From NCBI GenBank assembly GCA_029204225.1, contig CM055106.1, positions 25,565,368 to 25,629,367 of the forward strand: DNA of 64,000 nt, given 5' to 3'. The DNA is from Diphasiastrum complanatum (Eukaryota > Streptophyta > Lycopodiopsida > Lycopodiales > Lycopodiaceae). Both the position numbers and the translations under genes were made by a program. Every line of letters begins with the position of its first letter. Within the stretch, counting starts at the first letter, position 1. This document shows, one piece after another, positions 12,080 through 23,240 of this stretch. The notes beneath the pieces are model-generated. The model was given only the letters and a program-made list of their open reading frames with translations, did not search any database and had not been told where the DNA came from.

Positions 12080-12728
12080 TGTGAGAGATTTCAACTAGTT
12101 TAGTTAGTTTAGTCATATTTTGGTAAATTGTCAATAAGAGGCCAAAACTCATTTTAGACTTAGAGATAAACTTTTTGAAGTTATATTAGTTTAAAATACA
12201 ATAAACACTTTCTAAAAGTGTGGGAAAGTTTTTAGTCGAGTTTGAGAGAGATTCAAATTTGAATGCTGGGTACTTTGAATCTAGACCCAAAAATAGTAGG
12301 GTTTACATTTTGGAGGGAAAGCCAAGTGGAAAAATAAGGTTTGGACACGCTATAAAAGGATGTAACTCATGGAGAGACACATCTTCTCTCTTCTCTCTCC
12401 CTTTTCATCATTATACATGGTTCTCTTTGGGTTCTACTACTCATTGGTGCACTCTCATGATGTTATCTTGCAATTCTATGTGTAGAATGATCATTTATTT
12501 CTATTTTCGGTTCCACATGTGTGAAATACAGTAGGGTACTATAATTGTAGGGAAAGCAAACATGTTCTATGTTTTGGTTCATGTTTGATCAATATCTCTT
12601 AGAGTTTGCATCTCATTTTGTATGTAGATGCTGATTTTTCTACATTGGCAGGATTGTTGGTTTGCTCCTTATTGTAACCAAAGATCAGGGACATGGATTG
12701 GATCTTGAATGATCTGAAATCCTTCACA
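12080..12728 (+). mobile_element. LTR (family S), copy 1
   Basis: TGTGAGAGATTTC...CCTTCACA, 649 bp, closely similar over its whole length to the solo LTR at 35151-35804. It contains a TATA-like TATAAAAGG about 270 bp from its start and a CACATGTG word where the other copy has CACGTG. It is preceded by a polypurine tract, so this is probably a 3' LTR whose 5' part is lost. The right flank is gypsy-B sequence. Confidence 0.85.
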
Positions 12729-13920
12729 CGATTTCCAAAAGTGTCTTGGCCTTTTCTCTAGTCATGAACGACTCGTGCATTGGAATAGGCATTACTGGAA
12801 ATATCAAGGACTACAAGATTGACAGAAAACTTGAGGCCTCCTAGTTTGATTAACACTTGTGGAAGGAAGCCGATAGGTTGAACCACACTTTGATCAGCCA
12901 TCCGAAGCTGACAAGTGGGTTTGGTATGCTTGTCTCTCATATTCCATTCTAACATGAGGGATGTGAAAATTATATTGACATCAGAGCCACCATCAAGAAC
13001 CGCTAAAACTTCACGGGATTGGTGATGGATAGTTGAGATTTTGATGTTGCCTCATTTGCTGAGTGGATTGGTTAGGTGTAAGGGCATTTCAGGCAACTCA
13101 TCAGGGCTGGTGGTGTCATTGGATTGGATCTGCCAGCATGCTTCCAGAGAATATGGAAAGGAAGAGTGACATTGGCTTGCAGTAAATCCTCACAGGATTC
13201 AGTACCTTCATGGGTTTTGCTTTCAAAAGGCTTGTGAGGTACTTTATGGGAGGTGGAAGATTGTTGGCTAGCATTGAGGATTTTCAGACGATACTGATGG
13301 TGCAACCAAATTTTTTCAGATGGGTGAGGATAAACTATCGATGTCGAATCTTCACTTGGATGGACAACATGCTACTCAGTTTTGTTGGGTGCAAGTGTAG
13401 GGGCATGGCGTTGGGTTTCTACCCGAGTCAAGACCCATGTAGGAAGAGTTTCAACTAGTAAAGTTTCTAGTTGCACTGAACAGATAGGAGCAACAGGTTT
13501 GGATCGAGATGGGCAGTCCTTCACGTGATGTTGAATACCACAGTTTTCACAAGCTTGAGAAAAGCAAAGTTAATCTGGGCAATGAATACTAGCATGCTTA
13601 CCTGCACAGATAAAACATTCTTGTATTGTTGGGAGTTGATGCGCGACAAAGATAGCTTGGTTTGGATTGTAAGCTTGGGCATTGGGATCCACTGCTTGAG
13701 CATTAGAATCATATGTATAATAAACAACCATTTCAGTAGAGTACTGCGGTTGAGTATTGTCTTCACGTAGTAGGTTGCTAGATCGATCATATTCCACATA
13801 ATGGACAACTTGTTGTGGGGTAGGTTGGTTAATGACAACCTATTGATGTGGTGGTTGGTAATGATTTGGTGCAGTTGGTCATGGTTGGTAGACTCCTGGT
13901 CGTGGCATAGGCTATTGTCG
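12729..13920 (-). pseudogene. gypsy-B fragment: protease and gag C-terminal part
   Basis: Parallel to 48100-49345 on the minus strand. It shows the retropepsin-like active-site block VLAVLDGGSDVNII and the downstream ARVVHD motif. Further upstream it shows gag with the cysteine cluster CFICAGKHASIHC and the Gln/Pro/Asn-rich region ahead of it. Compared with the longer copy it lacks the LLLGRPWL segment between YS and NARV, and has several frameshifts. The right edge, near 13920, switches abruptly into a plus-strand copia integrase, and the left edge abuts an LTR. Both edges are rearrangement or insertion junctions. Confidence 0.85.
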
Positions 13921-14576
13921 GATGTGCACTTCTTATCATCTCAAAGCAAGGGAGGAGCCACTTGCTTGGTGAATTTTATTGATGATTTCACAAGATATAC
14001 ATGGCTATATATTCTTTCTTCTAAATCTTTGATGTATGATTACTTCCTTATATTCAAAGCATATGTTGAGAAGCAATTCTCATTTAAGATCAAGGCTTTG
14101 AGGTGCGATGGAGGAGGAGAGTATATCTCCAACAAATTCCATGACTATTGTGAGAAGAAGTTATGAAGAGGGAGTTCTCTTGTGCTTACTCACCATCTCA
14201 AAATGGAGTGGTCGAGAGGAATAATAGATCCTTATGTGAATGTGCAAAAGCCATAAGGATTGAAGCATCTTTGCCTAAAGACTTTTGGGGAGAGGCTATT
14301 AATTGTGCAAATTATCTTTGCAATAGGCTCCCACATCTTGCTCTTGGAGGAAGGACACCATATGAGGTCTTATTCAAAAAGAAGCCTAAGGTTGATTACC
14401 TTTTAGTATTTGGCACTATTTGCTTTGCACATATTCCCTTGGAAACAAGGAAGAAGAATGATCCATGCTCTTGCAAAGGGATCATGGTTGGATATTCATC
14501 CACCAAAAAGGCTTATATAATCTTTGTGCTCTCTACTTCTCAAGTGAGTGAAAGTAGAGATGTAATCTTCACACTG
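13921..14576 (+). pseudogene. copia-A integrase fragment
   Basis: A plus-strand copia integrase core starting at the VHFLSSQSKGG block, then FIDDFTRYTWLY, LRCDGGGEYISNKFHDYC (second catalytic Asp), a one-base frameshift at about 14160, YSPSQNGVVERNNRSLCECAKAIR (catalytic Glu), FWGEAINCANYLCNRLP and the HIPLETRKKNDPCSCKGIMVGYSS tail. It is nearly identical to 59112-59745. This copy keeps the FTRY residues that the other copy lost. It ends near 14576, where a different copia element begins. Confidence 0.92.
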
Positions 14577-16345
14577 CTGCCAATCCAAAAGGGAGATCAA
14601 GGATAGACATCAACACAGAATGTCAAGCCACAGACTCTAGAGCAGGAAGCTAAAGACCAACCAGAAGAAGAGAAAGAAGACAAAACAAACCAGCAGCTAC
14701 AAGTTGGACCAAGAAGGTCAACAAGAATGTGAAGACATCCTGATCATACATCGACAAATTGAAGTGAGTGAAGACACAGATGTTGAATATTGTAGCTAAG
14801 CCGACATATTGAGAAACTATCCAGAGTCCGTAGGGAGAATCTTGGAAGCAAGCAATGTCAGAGGAAATGGAGTCGATGAAGCTAAATTAGGCGTGGACGC
14901 TAGAGCCACTTCCAGAAAGAAAGAAAATTGTCAACTGCAAATGGGTATAGAAAATAAAGCTAAGGTCAGATGGAAGTGTCGGACGATACAAAACCAAACT
15001 TGTTGCCAAGGGCTACACATAGAGGTATGGTGTTGATTATTTTGACACATACTCACCAATGGTCAAAATGACAAGTATTCGACTACTCCTCGTTTATGCA
15101 ACAATATACGCTTTGGAAGGACACCAGATCGACATAAAAAAAGCCTTTCTCCATGGAGACCTATAGGAAGGGATATTCATGAAGCAGCCTGAAGGATTTG
15201 AAGACCCAAACAATCGGGATTACGTCTGTTCGGCTACACTGATGTATCTATGGTCTCAAGTAGGCATCGTGAGCTTGGTACAAGAAGCTCAACAACCTTC
15301 TGAAGTCCCTAGGATCTACTCCTACAACAACTGACTATAATGTATACATAAAAAGTATCAAAAATAAGTTTGTGATTATGACAATTTTTGTAGATGACTC
15401 TATAATGATAGAAAATCGTTTGACGTTAATCAACGAAACAAAGAGTCAGATATTTGCAAGTTATGAAATCACAGACTTAGGAGAAGCAACAAAATATCTA
15501 GGGTTACAAATCAAAAGAGACCAAACAAGAAGGCTCATGCACATGAGTCAATCAGAGTATGCAGAAAAAGTACTGAAGCAGTACCGAATGTTCAACTGCA
15601 AAGAAAAGGCCACACTAATGATAGTTGGAGCCAGATTGTCGAAGCAAGACTATCCAAGCACATAAGAAGAGAGATAGAAGATGCAAGGTATACCATACCA
15701 AAATCTAATCGGTAGTCTGATGTACCTTACAATATGTACCAGACCCAACTTAGTCTTCTTTGTCCATGCATTGAGTCAATTCTCTTCTAACCCTGGCATG
15801 GCACATTGGGTAATGAAAAAACACATATTGCAATATCTAAAGGGCACCCAAAATATGGGATTGGCCTACAAGCCGAAGAAGAATTCAAGCTGCAACACTA
15901 TAGTGATGCAAGTTGGGCAAGCTGCAAAGATGACATCAAGTCCACAACACGCAGTTGTTCGATTGTGTGCGGACCAGCGATAAATTGGATCTGCAAGAAG
16001 TAGACACTAGTAGCTCAATCCTCCTACGAAGCCGAATATGTGGCAGCATAAAAGGTGGCAAACGAAGTGATATGGTTGTAGATGATACTGGAAGCAATTG
16101 GCATACGATAGAGAAAACCATGCACCATGATGATCAATTTTTAGAGTGCCATATTTCTACCTCAGGATCTAGTCTTTCATTCAAAGACGAAGCACATACC
16201 TCGCAAGTACCATCACATTGGAGACTTGCTCTTGAAAGGAGAGCTGAGTGTCAAATTCATAAGATCAGAAGAGATGATTGCAGACCTGCTGACAAAGCCG
16301 CTAGACAAACCACTGTTTAGAAGGCATAGAAAATCAATTGGAATT
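14577..16345 (+). pseudogene. copia-D reverse transcriptase and RNase H
   Basis: A heavily broken plus-strand pol. Recognisable pieces are an acidic Glu/Gln-rich linker, the RT start (GYRK region near 14940), KKPFSMET, a degenerate YGLK, the RT active-site block TIFVDDSIMIE (about 15384) and ITDLGEATKYLGLQIKRDQ. RNase H-side landmarks follow: PYQNLIGSLMYLTICTRP, YSDASWASCKDD, VAQSSYEAEYVAA and a degenerate MIADLLTKPLDKP near the end. Many stops and shifts are present. This is the usual copia order, and it is followed by a polypurine tract (near 16374-16383) and an LTR. It is non-functional. Confidence 0.88.
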
Positions 16346-16383
16346 GGATAAATGAAAGAAAGGTTGCATCATTCAAGAGGGAA

Positions 16384-17094
16384 TATTGAAAATTGTGAAC
16401 TCAACAACCATTCCCTATTGATTCCCAAAGCCGAATTCACTGAACAGTCAGTCATTGAAATGACCAACAGATGCTCCTACAACCAATTGCCAAAAGGGCC
16501 GACATATCGATAGTCACCGATTAGTCGGAACCCCTACCAAAAAGTTGAAGTGCAGAATAAGATTATCGGACATGGCTGAACTATGGGCACCATTGCTCAT
16601 CGGGCAAGCCGAAGCATCGGCCTCCCAGCGTGAAGCTATCAAGCTGTCATGCTCATCTGTCAAAAAGGCAACATTACTAGAGAGGCAGTTAACTAGAGAT
16701 TTAGGAAAAACTCTCCTGTATGATTAGTTAATCCTTCAGAAGTAGTAAGCATATAGTAAGTATTATTTGCTATGCAAACAGTCTGCCAATGAGCAGAACA
16801 TAGCAAATGTTGTAAGAAGAGCGTCACGCCGCCAACGAGCGAGACACTGCCGACTCACTTTGCAACCAGATATAAAATACATTTTGTTCTTCCATCTCTG
16901 ATTGTCGTGCTGTATTTGATTGATTGATTGATTGTTACATTGTGTGTGATCTGTAGTCAAGTATCTAGGTCTTGCAAATTTAAACATACAATGTAGTGCA
17001 CTTCTGTCAAGAATAGGCACACACAGTTGAGACCAAACGCATCAGCCCAAGCATTGAAAGAGCAATCACGAAATGGGTCATCCCCCGGACACTA
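16384..17094 (+). mobile_element. 3' LTR of copia-D (right end uncertain)
   Basis: It follows the pol end and a purine-rich AAGAGGGAA. It starts TATTGAAAATTG, which matches TGTTGAAAATTG of the copia-B LTR with TG changed to TA. It contains a TATA box (TATAAAAT, 16871-16878). The right end cannot be fixed because no second copy is in the window. Plausible ends are at about 16990 or 17094. Confidence 0.6.
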
Positions 17095-17439
17095 ACAAAT
17101 TGGCGAAGGTTTTCCAAACTGTATGTACAAAACATGACTAAAAAAGTGGTTTTTTGAGACATTTTTCCATAAAAAGATAATTCTTGAAAATACTTTCCTT
17201 CAACTTTTTTTGATCTGATGACTTTTTTGACTTTTGCTCATGATTCTGTTTCTTTCATTTTTTTTTAACTGTCTTTTTTCAAAAAAAGAAAAGTCAATCA
17301 AGTAGTGAAAACAAAAAATTGTAAAACAACAAAAGTAAAATTGACAAGGTGTTGGATCAAGCTAGTTGAACTGGCTGCCAAATCTTGCGTAATCAACTGC
17401 CATTCACTAGAGTATCAAATCGTTTTCCATCCAAATGTT

Positions 17440-18790
17440 CTAAAATAACTGCTCCATAGTTCCATATCTCTTTGACCTTGTATGATCCTTATCCCGTAAA
17501 TTTCAATTTGCCTTTGATCAATTTCATCTTATACATTAGTGCTAGATCTCTTTCCTTCAAATCTTTTTTGTGTGATCGACGATCGTGCCATGCATTGCGG
17601 CGACTTTTCTCTGCTGTTAATGCATGAACAACCATCAATCTGGTCTCACAAATTTTTGTAAAGCCTCATGATGCATTTGTAAGGATTTTGTATCATCCAA
17701 CCGTTCTATTGCCGCTATGCGTAAGGATGGTATCAGGAATTCAATCGGCATAACTGCATCTTGACCATAGATAAGCTGGAACGGTAGTTAATTCGTACTA
17801 CCTTTGCAAGTTGTTTTGAATGCCCATAATGTTGCATGCAGTTTATGTTCCCAATCAAAACGACTTGCTTCCACTGTTTTTTTCATAATGTTGCAGAGAA
17901 TCTTATTGGAAGATTTAGCTTGGCCATTACCCCTCAGATAATATGGAGTACTAAACCGATGAATAACAAAGAAGTCAACAGACACTTTATTGTTTCATTC
18001 ACAAAGTGTGTTCCGCGATCACTTAGGATCTCGATAGGACATCCGAACCTAACAATAATATGTTTATAAAGGAACTTAGCCATAGATTTCGCATCAGCAA
18101 CTCGAATTGCTTTCGCTTCAATCCACTTGGTCATAGAATCAGTTGTAACTATGATGTACTGAGCTTGAGATCCTCTTGCCGTAGGATGAATAGGACCAAC
18201 ATAGTCAAGGCCCTATTTCTCAAACAGTGCTTGCGATAAAACCGGATGCAAAGGTTCATAATTCTGTTTCGTAGGACGTCGGACATGTTGACAAACATTA
18301 CATGACTGAATATAATTCTCTATATCTTTATGAAGTGTAGGCCACCAACATCATAATTGCAAAAGTTTTTGAACAGTGATATCTGCTGAAAAATGTCCTC
18401 CGCCCATTCCCACATGGTAGGTTCAGGTACTTCATGCAGCAAAACACATCTTCTCAAAATATCATCCATTCATCGACGATACAATTGTCTCGCAATCAAT
18501 TGATAGAGTTGTGCTTTAAGAATCAATTGTCTCTTTTGTACTTTTATCAAGGAATCATTGGGTTGGCCTACCATCAAATATTCAACAATATCGATTGCCC
18601 ACTCAGGTACTACTTCAACATAGAACAATGCAGCATCTGGTAGTTCATCATCCACTTCAGTATTAACTGGTGCTGATTCAATTATGGATACATGGTCGGC
18701 CAGATAATGTTGTTTACCTTTTCGAACCACAACTCGAAATCAAATTCGGTCAATAAAAGTAGCCATACCAATTTTACGGAATTTGTTCAG
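17440..18790 (-). pseudogene. gypsy-C RNase H end and integrase
   Basis: Minus-strand Ty3/gypsy remnant. From right to left it shows the RNase H/INT junction (VVRKGKQHYLADH), an INT N-terminal region (PNDSLIKVQKRQLILKAQ), a broken zinc finger (CNVCQ equivalent), the core with GLDYVGPIHP, MTKWIEAKAIRVADAKSMAKFL, VRFGCPIEILSDRGTHFVNE (second Asp), a degenerate NGQAKSSN block at the Glu position (GQ-A-K; the catalytic Glu is not evident), and FDWEHKLHATLWAFKTTCKG. It has several frameshifts and stops. The same family occurs on the opposite strand at 53391-54125 with very similar residues, so the two can be aligned to date decay. Confidence 0.88.
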
Positions 18791-20290
18791 GTTATGAAAG
18801 GATCAACCACATTTATCAAAGGTTTGAAGGAGTTACCAATGCTAGAGCATGCTAGATTGATTTCTACTAAAAAATCAGCATTTTTGCATACGTAGAATTG
18901 ATCTTTTGTAGGTCAAACCTCAATATAGGGTTATATACTTGATCAACTCTGATTTCACACTTGGTTTACTGGAATTAGCCAATTTTTCGTGCATTAGGAA
19001 GGTCTCATTGGACGCTACAAGATGATATATCAAGTTTTTAGAAATTGCATACAGAATTTGAGATATTCAATTTTTTGTGATTTTGTCACAATCCTAATTT
19101 TGATTGGATCTCTAGTTTGTGAGGTTACCTAACTTCATTTGAGTGTGTTCCAATCTTAGGAAGTGGCAAGAATCATTAGATTGAGGATAGATCATAAGTT
19201 GATCAAGATTTCACTATTTTATGTGTTGATTTTCTAGTTAGAAGTGCTAGAAGAGATTTGAGAGGTTCCATATCTCCATGTTGTGAGTTTGCTTGTTTAA
19301 TATCTTCCAACCACAGCACAAGTCTTTTCTCCAGGTCCTACACGAGCTGCGGAGCAACTTCTATGACCTGATCTTGATCCTACTAATAATGGATGCTCAA
19401 CTTTGATCTGGATCTATCACAATTCAGATTCCTACATTCTACAATCGATTTGTAATGTTTCTTGAGTCCTTACATATTGTAGATTATTGCTACACTAATC
19501 TAAGTAAGAACAGAGAATGGAGAAGAATCAACAGCAAAACACATTCATACATCAGTACTCGAACTTAATGCATGAAAATGGAGCATAGATGGAAATGCAA
19601 ATAGGAAGATCTTCAAGTAACAATGCAACAACATTTCAGTACAATATCTAGTGCTCTAAAACTCGTGGAGGAGGCCTCTATGTATATCCATGAGCTAGTG
19701 AATGCAATTTTACAATGCTTTGGATTCCACCTCTTACAACTGAGTGAACCCCATTCTATAAAGATTTGGGTTCCACCTCTTACATATTAATAGGATGCCT
19801 CTTTATTAAAAGTATGACTTAAGTTGAGAGAGTTTAAGTTACTAGCTCCCATATGGTTTTCCATCTTTCGGGGATTACCATGGGGCTCACAGAATATATA
19901 ATTTTAGCCTAGCACTAACGATTCTCGTGCTCTAAGACTCGGCTCTCAACTTCATCTCTGCTAGAAGCTCTTCTTGAGTAAAGAGGTTCTATATCAACAC
20001 CTCGGGGTATGGCATCAGCTAACAATATGTTTACCAATTTTTGCATGACATTACTGGAATGGCAATTTGGGAAAATGCATGACGGTTTGTGACAATCCCT
20101 GTTGCATGCCAGCTGATCGAGGTTTTTTTTTAAGGGCTTGTCATTAGGTAAATTATTAGTTACTAGCTCTTTGCTTGAGGAATTCCATTTTCTTGGGGGC
20201 ATGGTTGACAATGCTGTAGCCTTGGTTTTTATGGATATTGCCTTTTGGGTTTGGTAGATAAAATTTAGTTTTTCTTTTCCTTGGACAATA
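18791..20290. other. Unannotated stretch
   Basis: About 1.5 kb with no recognised protein or RNA. A 136-codon minus-strand frame (19915-20325) shows no motif I know and is not claimed as a gene. A short direct repeat (TGGATTCCACCTCTTAC / TGGGTTCCACCTCTTAC at about 19722 and 19768) and the word ACTCGAACTT are the only visible structure. Confidence 0.5.
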
Positions 20291-22290
20291 TGCATGGAAG
20301 AGTACAAGTATGTACGGTCAGTCATTTGCGAGATGAGAACACCAACTAGTTTTGCTCATTCACTACAAACATCATTCACAACAGAAGAAAAACTTCATGT
20401 TCTTGAATCTCATGATTGGTTGAAGATGCTTGAGTATATATTTCCACTGTGTGTTCATGGTTATCTAACTGATCAACTTCACGATACCATTTACAAATTA
20501 GCATCCATTGTCAGGTACTTACATTTCTTTCACTCACCATATATGCTATTGCATATTTATTCTACCTACAAATTCGATAAAGTCATATGATGATCATATA
20601 CTACAAATATGGTGTAGATGGATGTGTGACATATCTTCATGTGGAGAAAAAACATGAAGGTATAGTGGAGGCTGTATGTATTTATGAGAGAGTTTTTCCA
20701 ACCTCCATCTTGGACATACAAGTGCATCTGCTTGTGCACTTGGTCCAAGAAATTGGTATTGTCGGTCCTGTGCACTCAAGGTACAAAATACACTATTTTG
20801 GTTTTTGTGGCTTCAACATATTTAGCATCATTTTTTTTTATGTCATTGAACATTGCTCTTATCATGCAATAAATATTTATAGGTGGGTGTCTTTTTGGAG
20901 AGATTCATGAAAGTTTTGAAAGATTTTGTGCGTTGAAAAGCAAGACCAGAGAGAAGTATGGTCGAAGGGTGGTTAGCGCAAGAATCTCTTATTTATGTCA
21001 CTGAATTTTTGCTTCAAATACATCCGTCTACTCCACGGCTATGGAATGATGAGAAAAACAATGAGGTAAAAGGTGAAAAACCCCAAGGTATGGGTGCTCC
21101 TAAGAAAATGACACCTTTTCTTAGAAAAAAAATTTCTACTTTCATGCTCTAGAATTCTGGAGTGATGGATAAGTGGTTGGAATTATATGAACAAGAGAAA
21201 AAACAAAGAACATTGCCTAGAATTAGACACCAACATAATAGACATAGGGTCATGTTGCACCTTCACGTGATGTTGAGCCATTGCCCAACTAATGCACCAT
21301 AGAATGAATGGTTGACACACTCCAACAAGCAAGATCAAATGGACAAGTCATATCTGACATGGAATGGGACTTTGCAAGAGGATTTGATTGGAAGGTTTGT
21401 TTATTGTTTTTTTATAAAATACAATGTAGTTTGTATAATGATTAATTATTGTCTTAATTACAATTAATATGTGGCAGTATTGAAAGTATAGTGCAATGTG
21501 GGCATATGGTCGTCATCATCGCATCGAACGAGTTGATATGAAATGACGAACTTATGATTGTGGTGTTATGGCATCTTTTAATCAAGAAAGTCGGAGTAGT
21601 GCACGAGACCAAAGTCCAATCTCTAGAGAGCTTGAGTATGTAGGAACTATTCAAGATATATATGAAGTGTGCTTTGGTGAAAATGGAAAATACTTTTTGT
21701 TTGATGTGAAATGGTTCAAAATCAATTATCAAAGTGAAAAGAGATCGTAGTGGATTTTTTGCAATCGATTCAACCAAGACATTAAGCATGGATTATTCAA
21801 ACACATTGGTGTTGCCTCGTCATTGTGAACAGGTGTGTCACATGACATTCATTTTTTCTCAATCATAATCAGTAACATACACTATTTCATTACAACTATT
21901 CATGTGGACCTTAGTTCCATGTTGGAACAAATATTTTAACTTAACATTGTTAAATGTGTAGGTATTTTTTCAACTTGATCGACTAAACAACAAGTGGTGG
22001 TATGTTGTAAGTAAAGCCACGCGCTAGACATGTATTTGAAAATGCATACATTGAGAATGAAATGGAGGACTCGAATATTGACAACACAAACATGGTTGAT
22101 ACGGATATAGAAATATCTCCAAGTTCTCTAATTATTATAGAAAATACTATAAATGAATCGAATGATTCTGACACAAACGACAATATTGAGAGAGGGTCCC
22201 GATTACTATAGTGATAATGAAAATCATCTAAGCGGAGATGAGTTGCAAGATGTATTGGCTGATGAATTCAAATCTTGTGATGATGGATAA
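20291..22290 (+). pseudogene. CACTA (En/Spm) transposon gene with DUF4218 and DUF4216
   Basis: Plus-strand gene remnant. The exon ending at 20514 carries LESHDWLKMLEYIFPLCVHG. An intron (20515-20617, GT-AG) follows. The exon at 20618-20780 holds EAVCIYERVFPTSILDIQVHLLVHLVQEIGIVGPVHSR, the core of DUF4218, then a second intron (20781-20882, GTACAA...TTATAG). The next exon resumes WVSF..ERFMKVLKDFVR after one frameshift and continues SMVEGWLAQESLIYVTEF. Further on, YVGTIQDIYEVCFGENGKYFLFDVKWF and FFQLDRLNNKWWYVVSKA match DUF4216. These two domains lie C-terminal to the transposase domain in plant CACTA elements. The transposase catalytic domain itself (Transposase_21) is not seen, so the copy is 5'-truncated. 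Stops and shifts make it a pseudogene. Confidence 0.85.
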
Positions 22291-22825
22291 ATTATATATA
22301 TATATCACAATCATTTTTGTGATAAAATGATAGTTTACGTAATTATTGCATCTTTATGATACATTCTTGCATTTTTCAAGTTTATCTTGATTTCAATCTA
22401 CCAATCACTTATGATTCATTTTAAATCAAATGCTTTCAATGCAATCTATATCTTATTAAAGATCTAGCAAAAATTGATTGACCAAATAAAACAATTAGTG
22501 AGCATACGTTGATCATTTATAGTCGCTTCAAAATTTTTTTCCTTTTGAAAGATCCTTACTAAATTTAAAATCTATTAAAGTGATATATTTATATCTTCAC
22601 TCTGGTCAAAGCACAATATTGATTTTGTCAGAGCACAATAATTTGACACAATGGTCATTTGATTTTTAATTCACAATCATGATCACATAATAATCATTTT
22701 ATTATTAGTCCACACTTATTTAAAGCCTAAAAAAAATTTCATTTACTTTTAAATTAATCATAGAGTTGTTTGTTTATCAAAAAATTATTCAAATAGTTTT
22801 TAAAGGAAATTACAACAAATATATT
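22291..22825. other. AT-rich spacer downstream of CACTA gene
   Basis: About 530 bp, strongly AT-rich, with no reading frame. It probably belongs to the 3' part of the CACTA element. Confidence 0.4.
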
Positions 22826-23240
22826 TTGTCACGCATGGCAAATTTGGCAATATAAAATTACAATTTTTTGGAATTTTCTCTAGAGATTGGCCACGTGTGG
22901 CAAACCTCCAAAATAAGTGAATGTCAGATGTCAGATTAGAGGCGGTTAAATAACAGTCTTGCGTGGCACTTCCACACGTGGCTTTACCACGCCGAGCAAT
23001 GTTGGTGCTCGTTTTTTTGAATTTTGGTTTAAAAAAATTTCCATGGCACTACCACGGGTGGCAATGCCACGAGAAAAAAAAAATTCATTGCTAAACCCAC
23101 CTCCAGCTTGGATTTGACCGGCAAGGTCCTCGGAGAATTTTTGGCTTGGATGTACCACGCGTGGTAGAGCCACGCAAAGAAAAATGTCAAAATTATGATT
23201 AAGTATCAAATTCGCGTAGCAGCGTCGCGTGGCAAAATGC
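22826..23240. repeat. Cluster of palindromic CCACGCGTGG-like motifs
   Basis: Variants of a ~10-14-bp palindrome recur: CACGCATGGCA (22830), GGCCACGTGTGGCA (22889), GCGTGGCA and CCACACGTGGC (22961-22982), ACCACGGGTGGCA and TGCCACG (23051-23070), TACCACGCGTGGTA (23153-23166), GCCACGC (23169) and GCGTGGCA (23227). Both orientations occur. CACTA elements typically carry short subterminal repeats in both orientations that bind their own protein. The position just after the DUF4216 remnant fits that reading, but terminal CACTA inverted repeats were not located. Confidence 0.65.

Noticed and set aside
19915-20325. 136-codon minus-strand frame
   Set aside because: No recognisable motif and no supporting context. 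Its right end overlaps the CACTA exon on the other strand.
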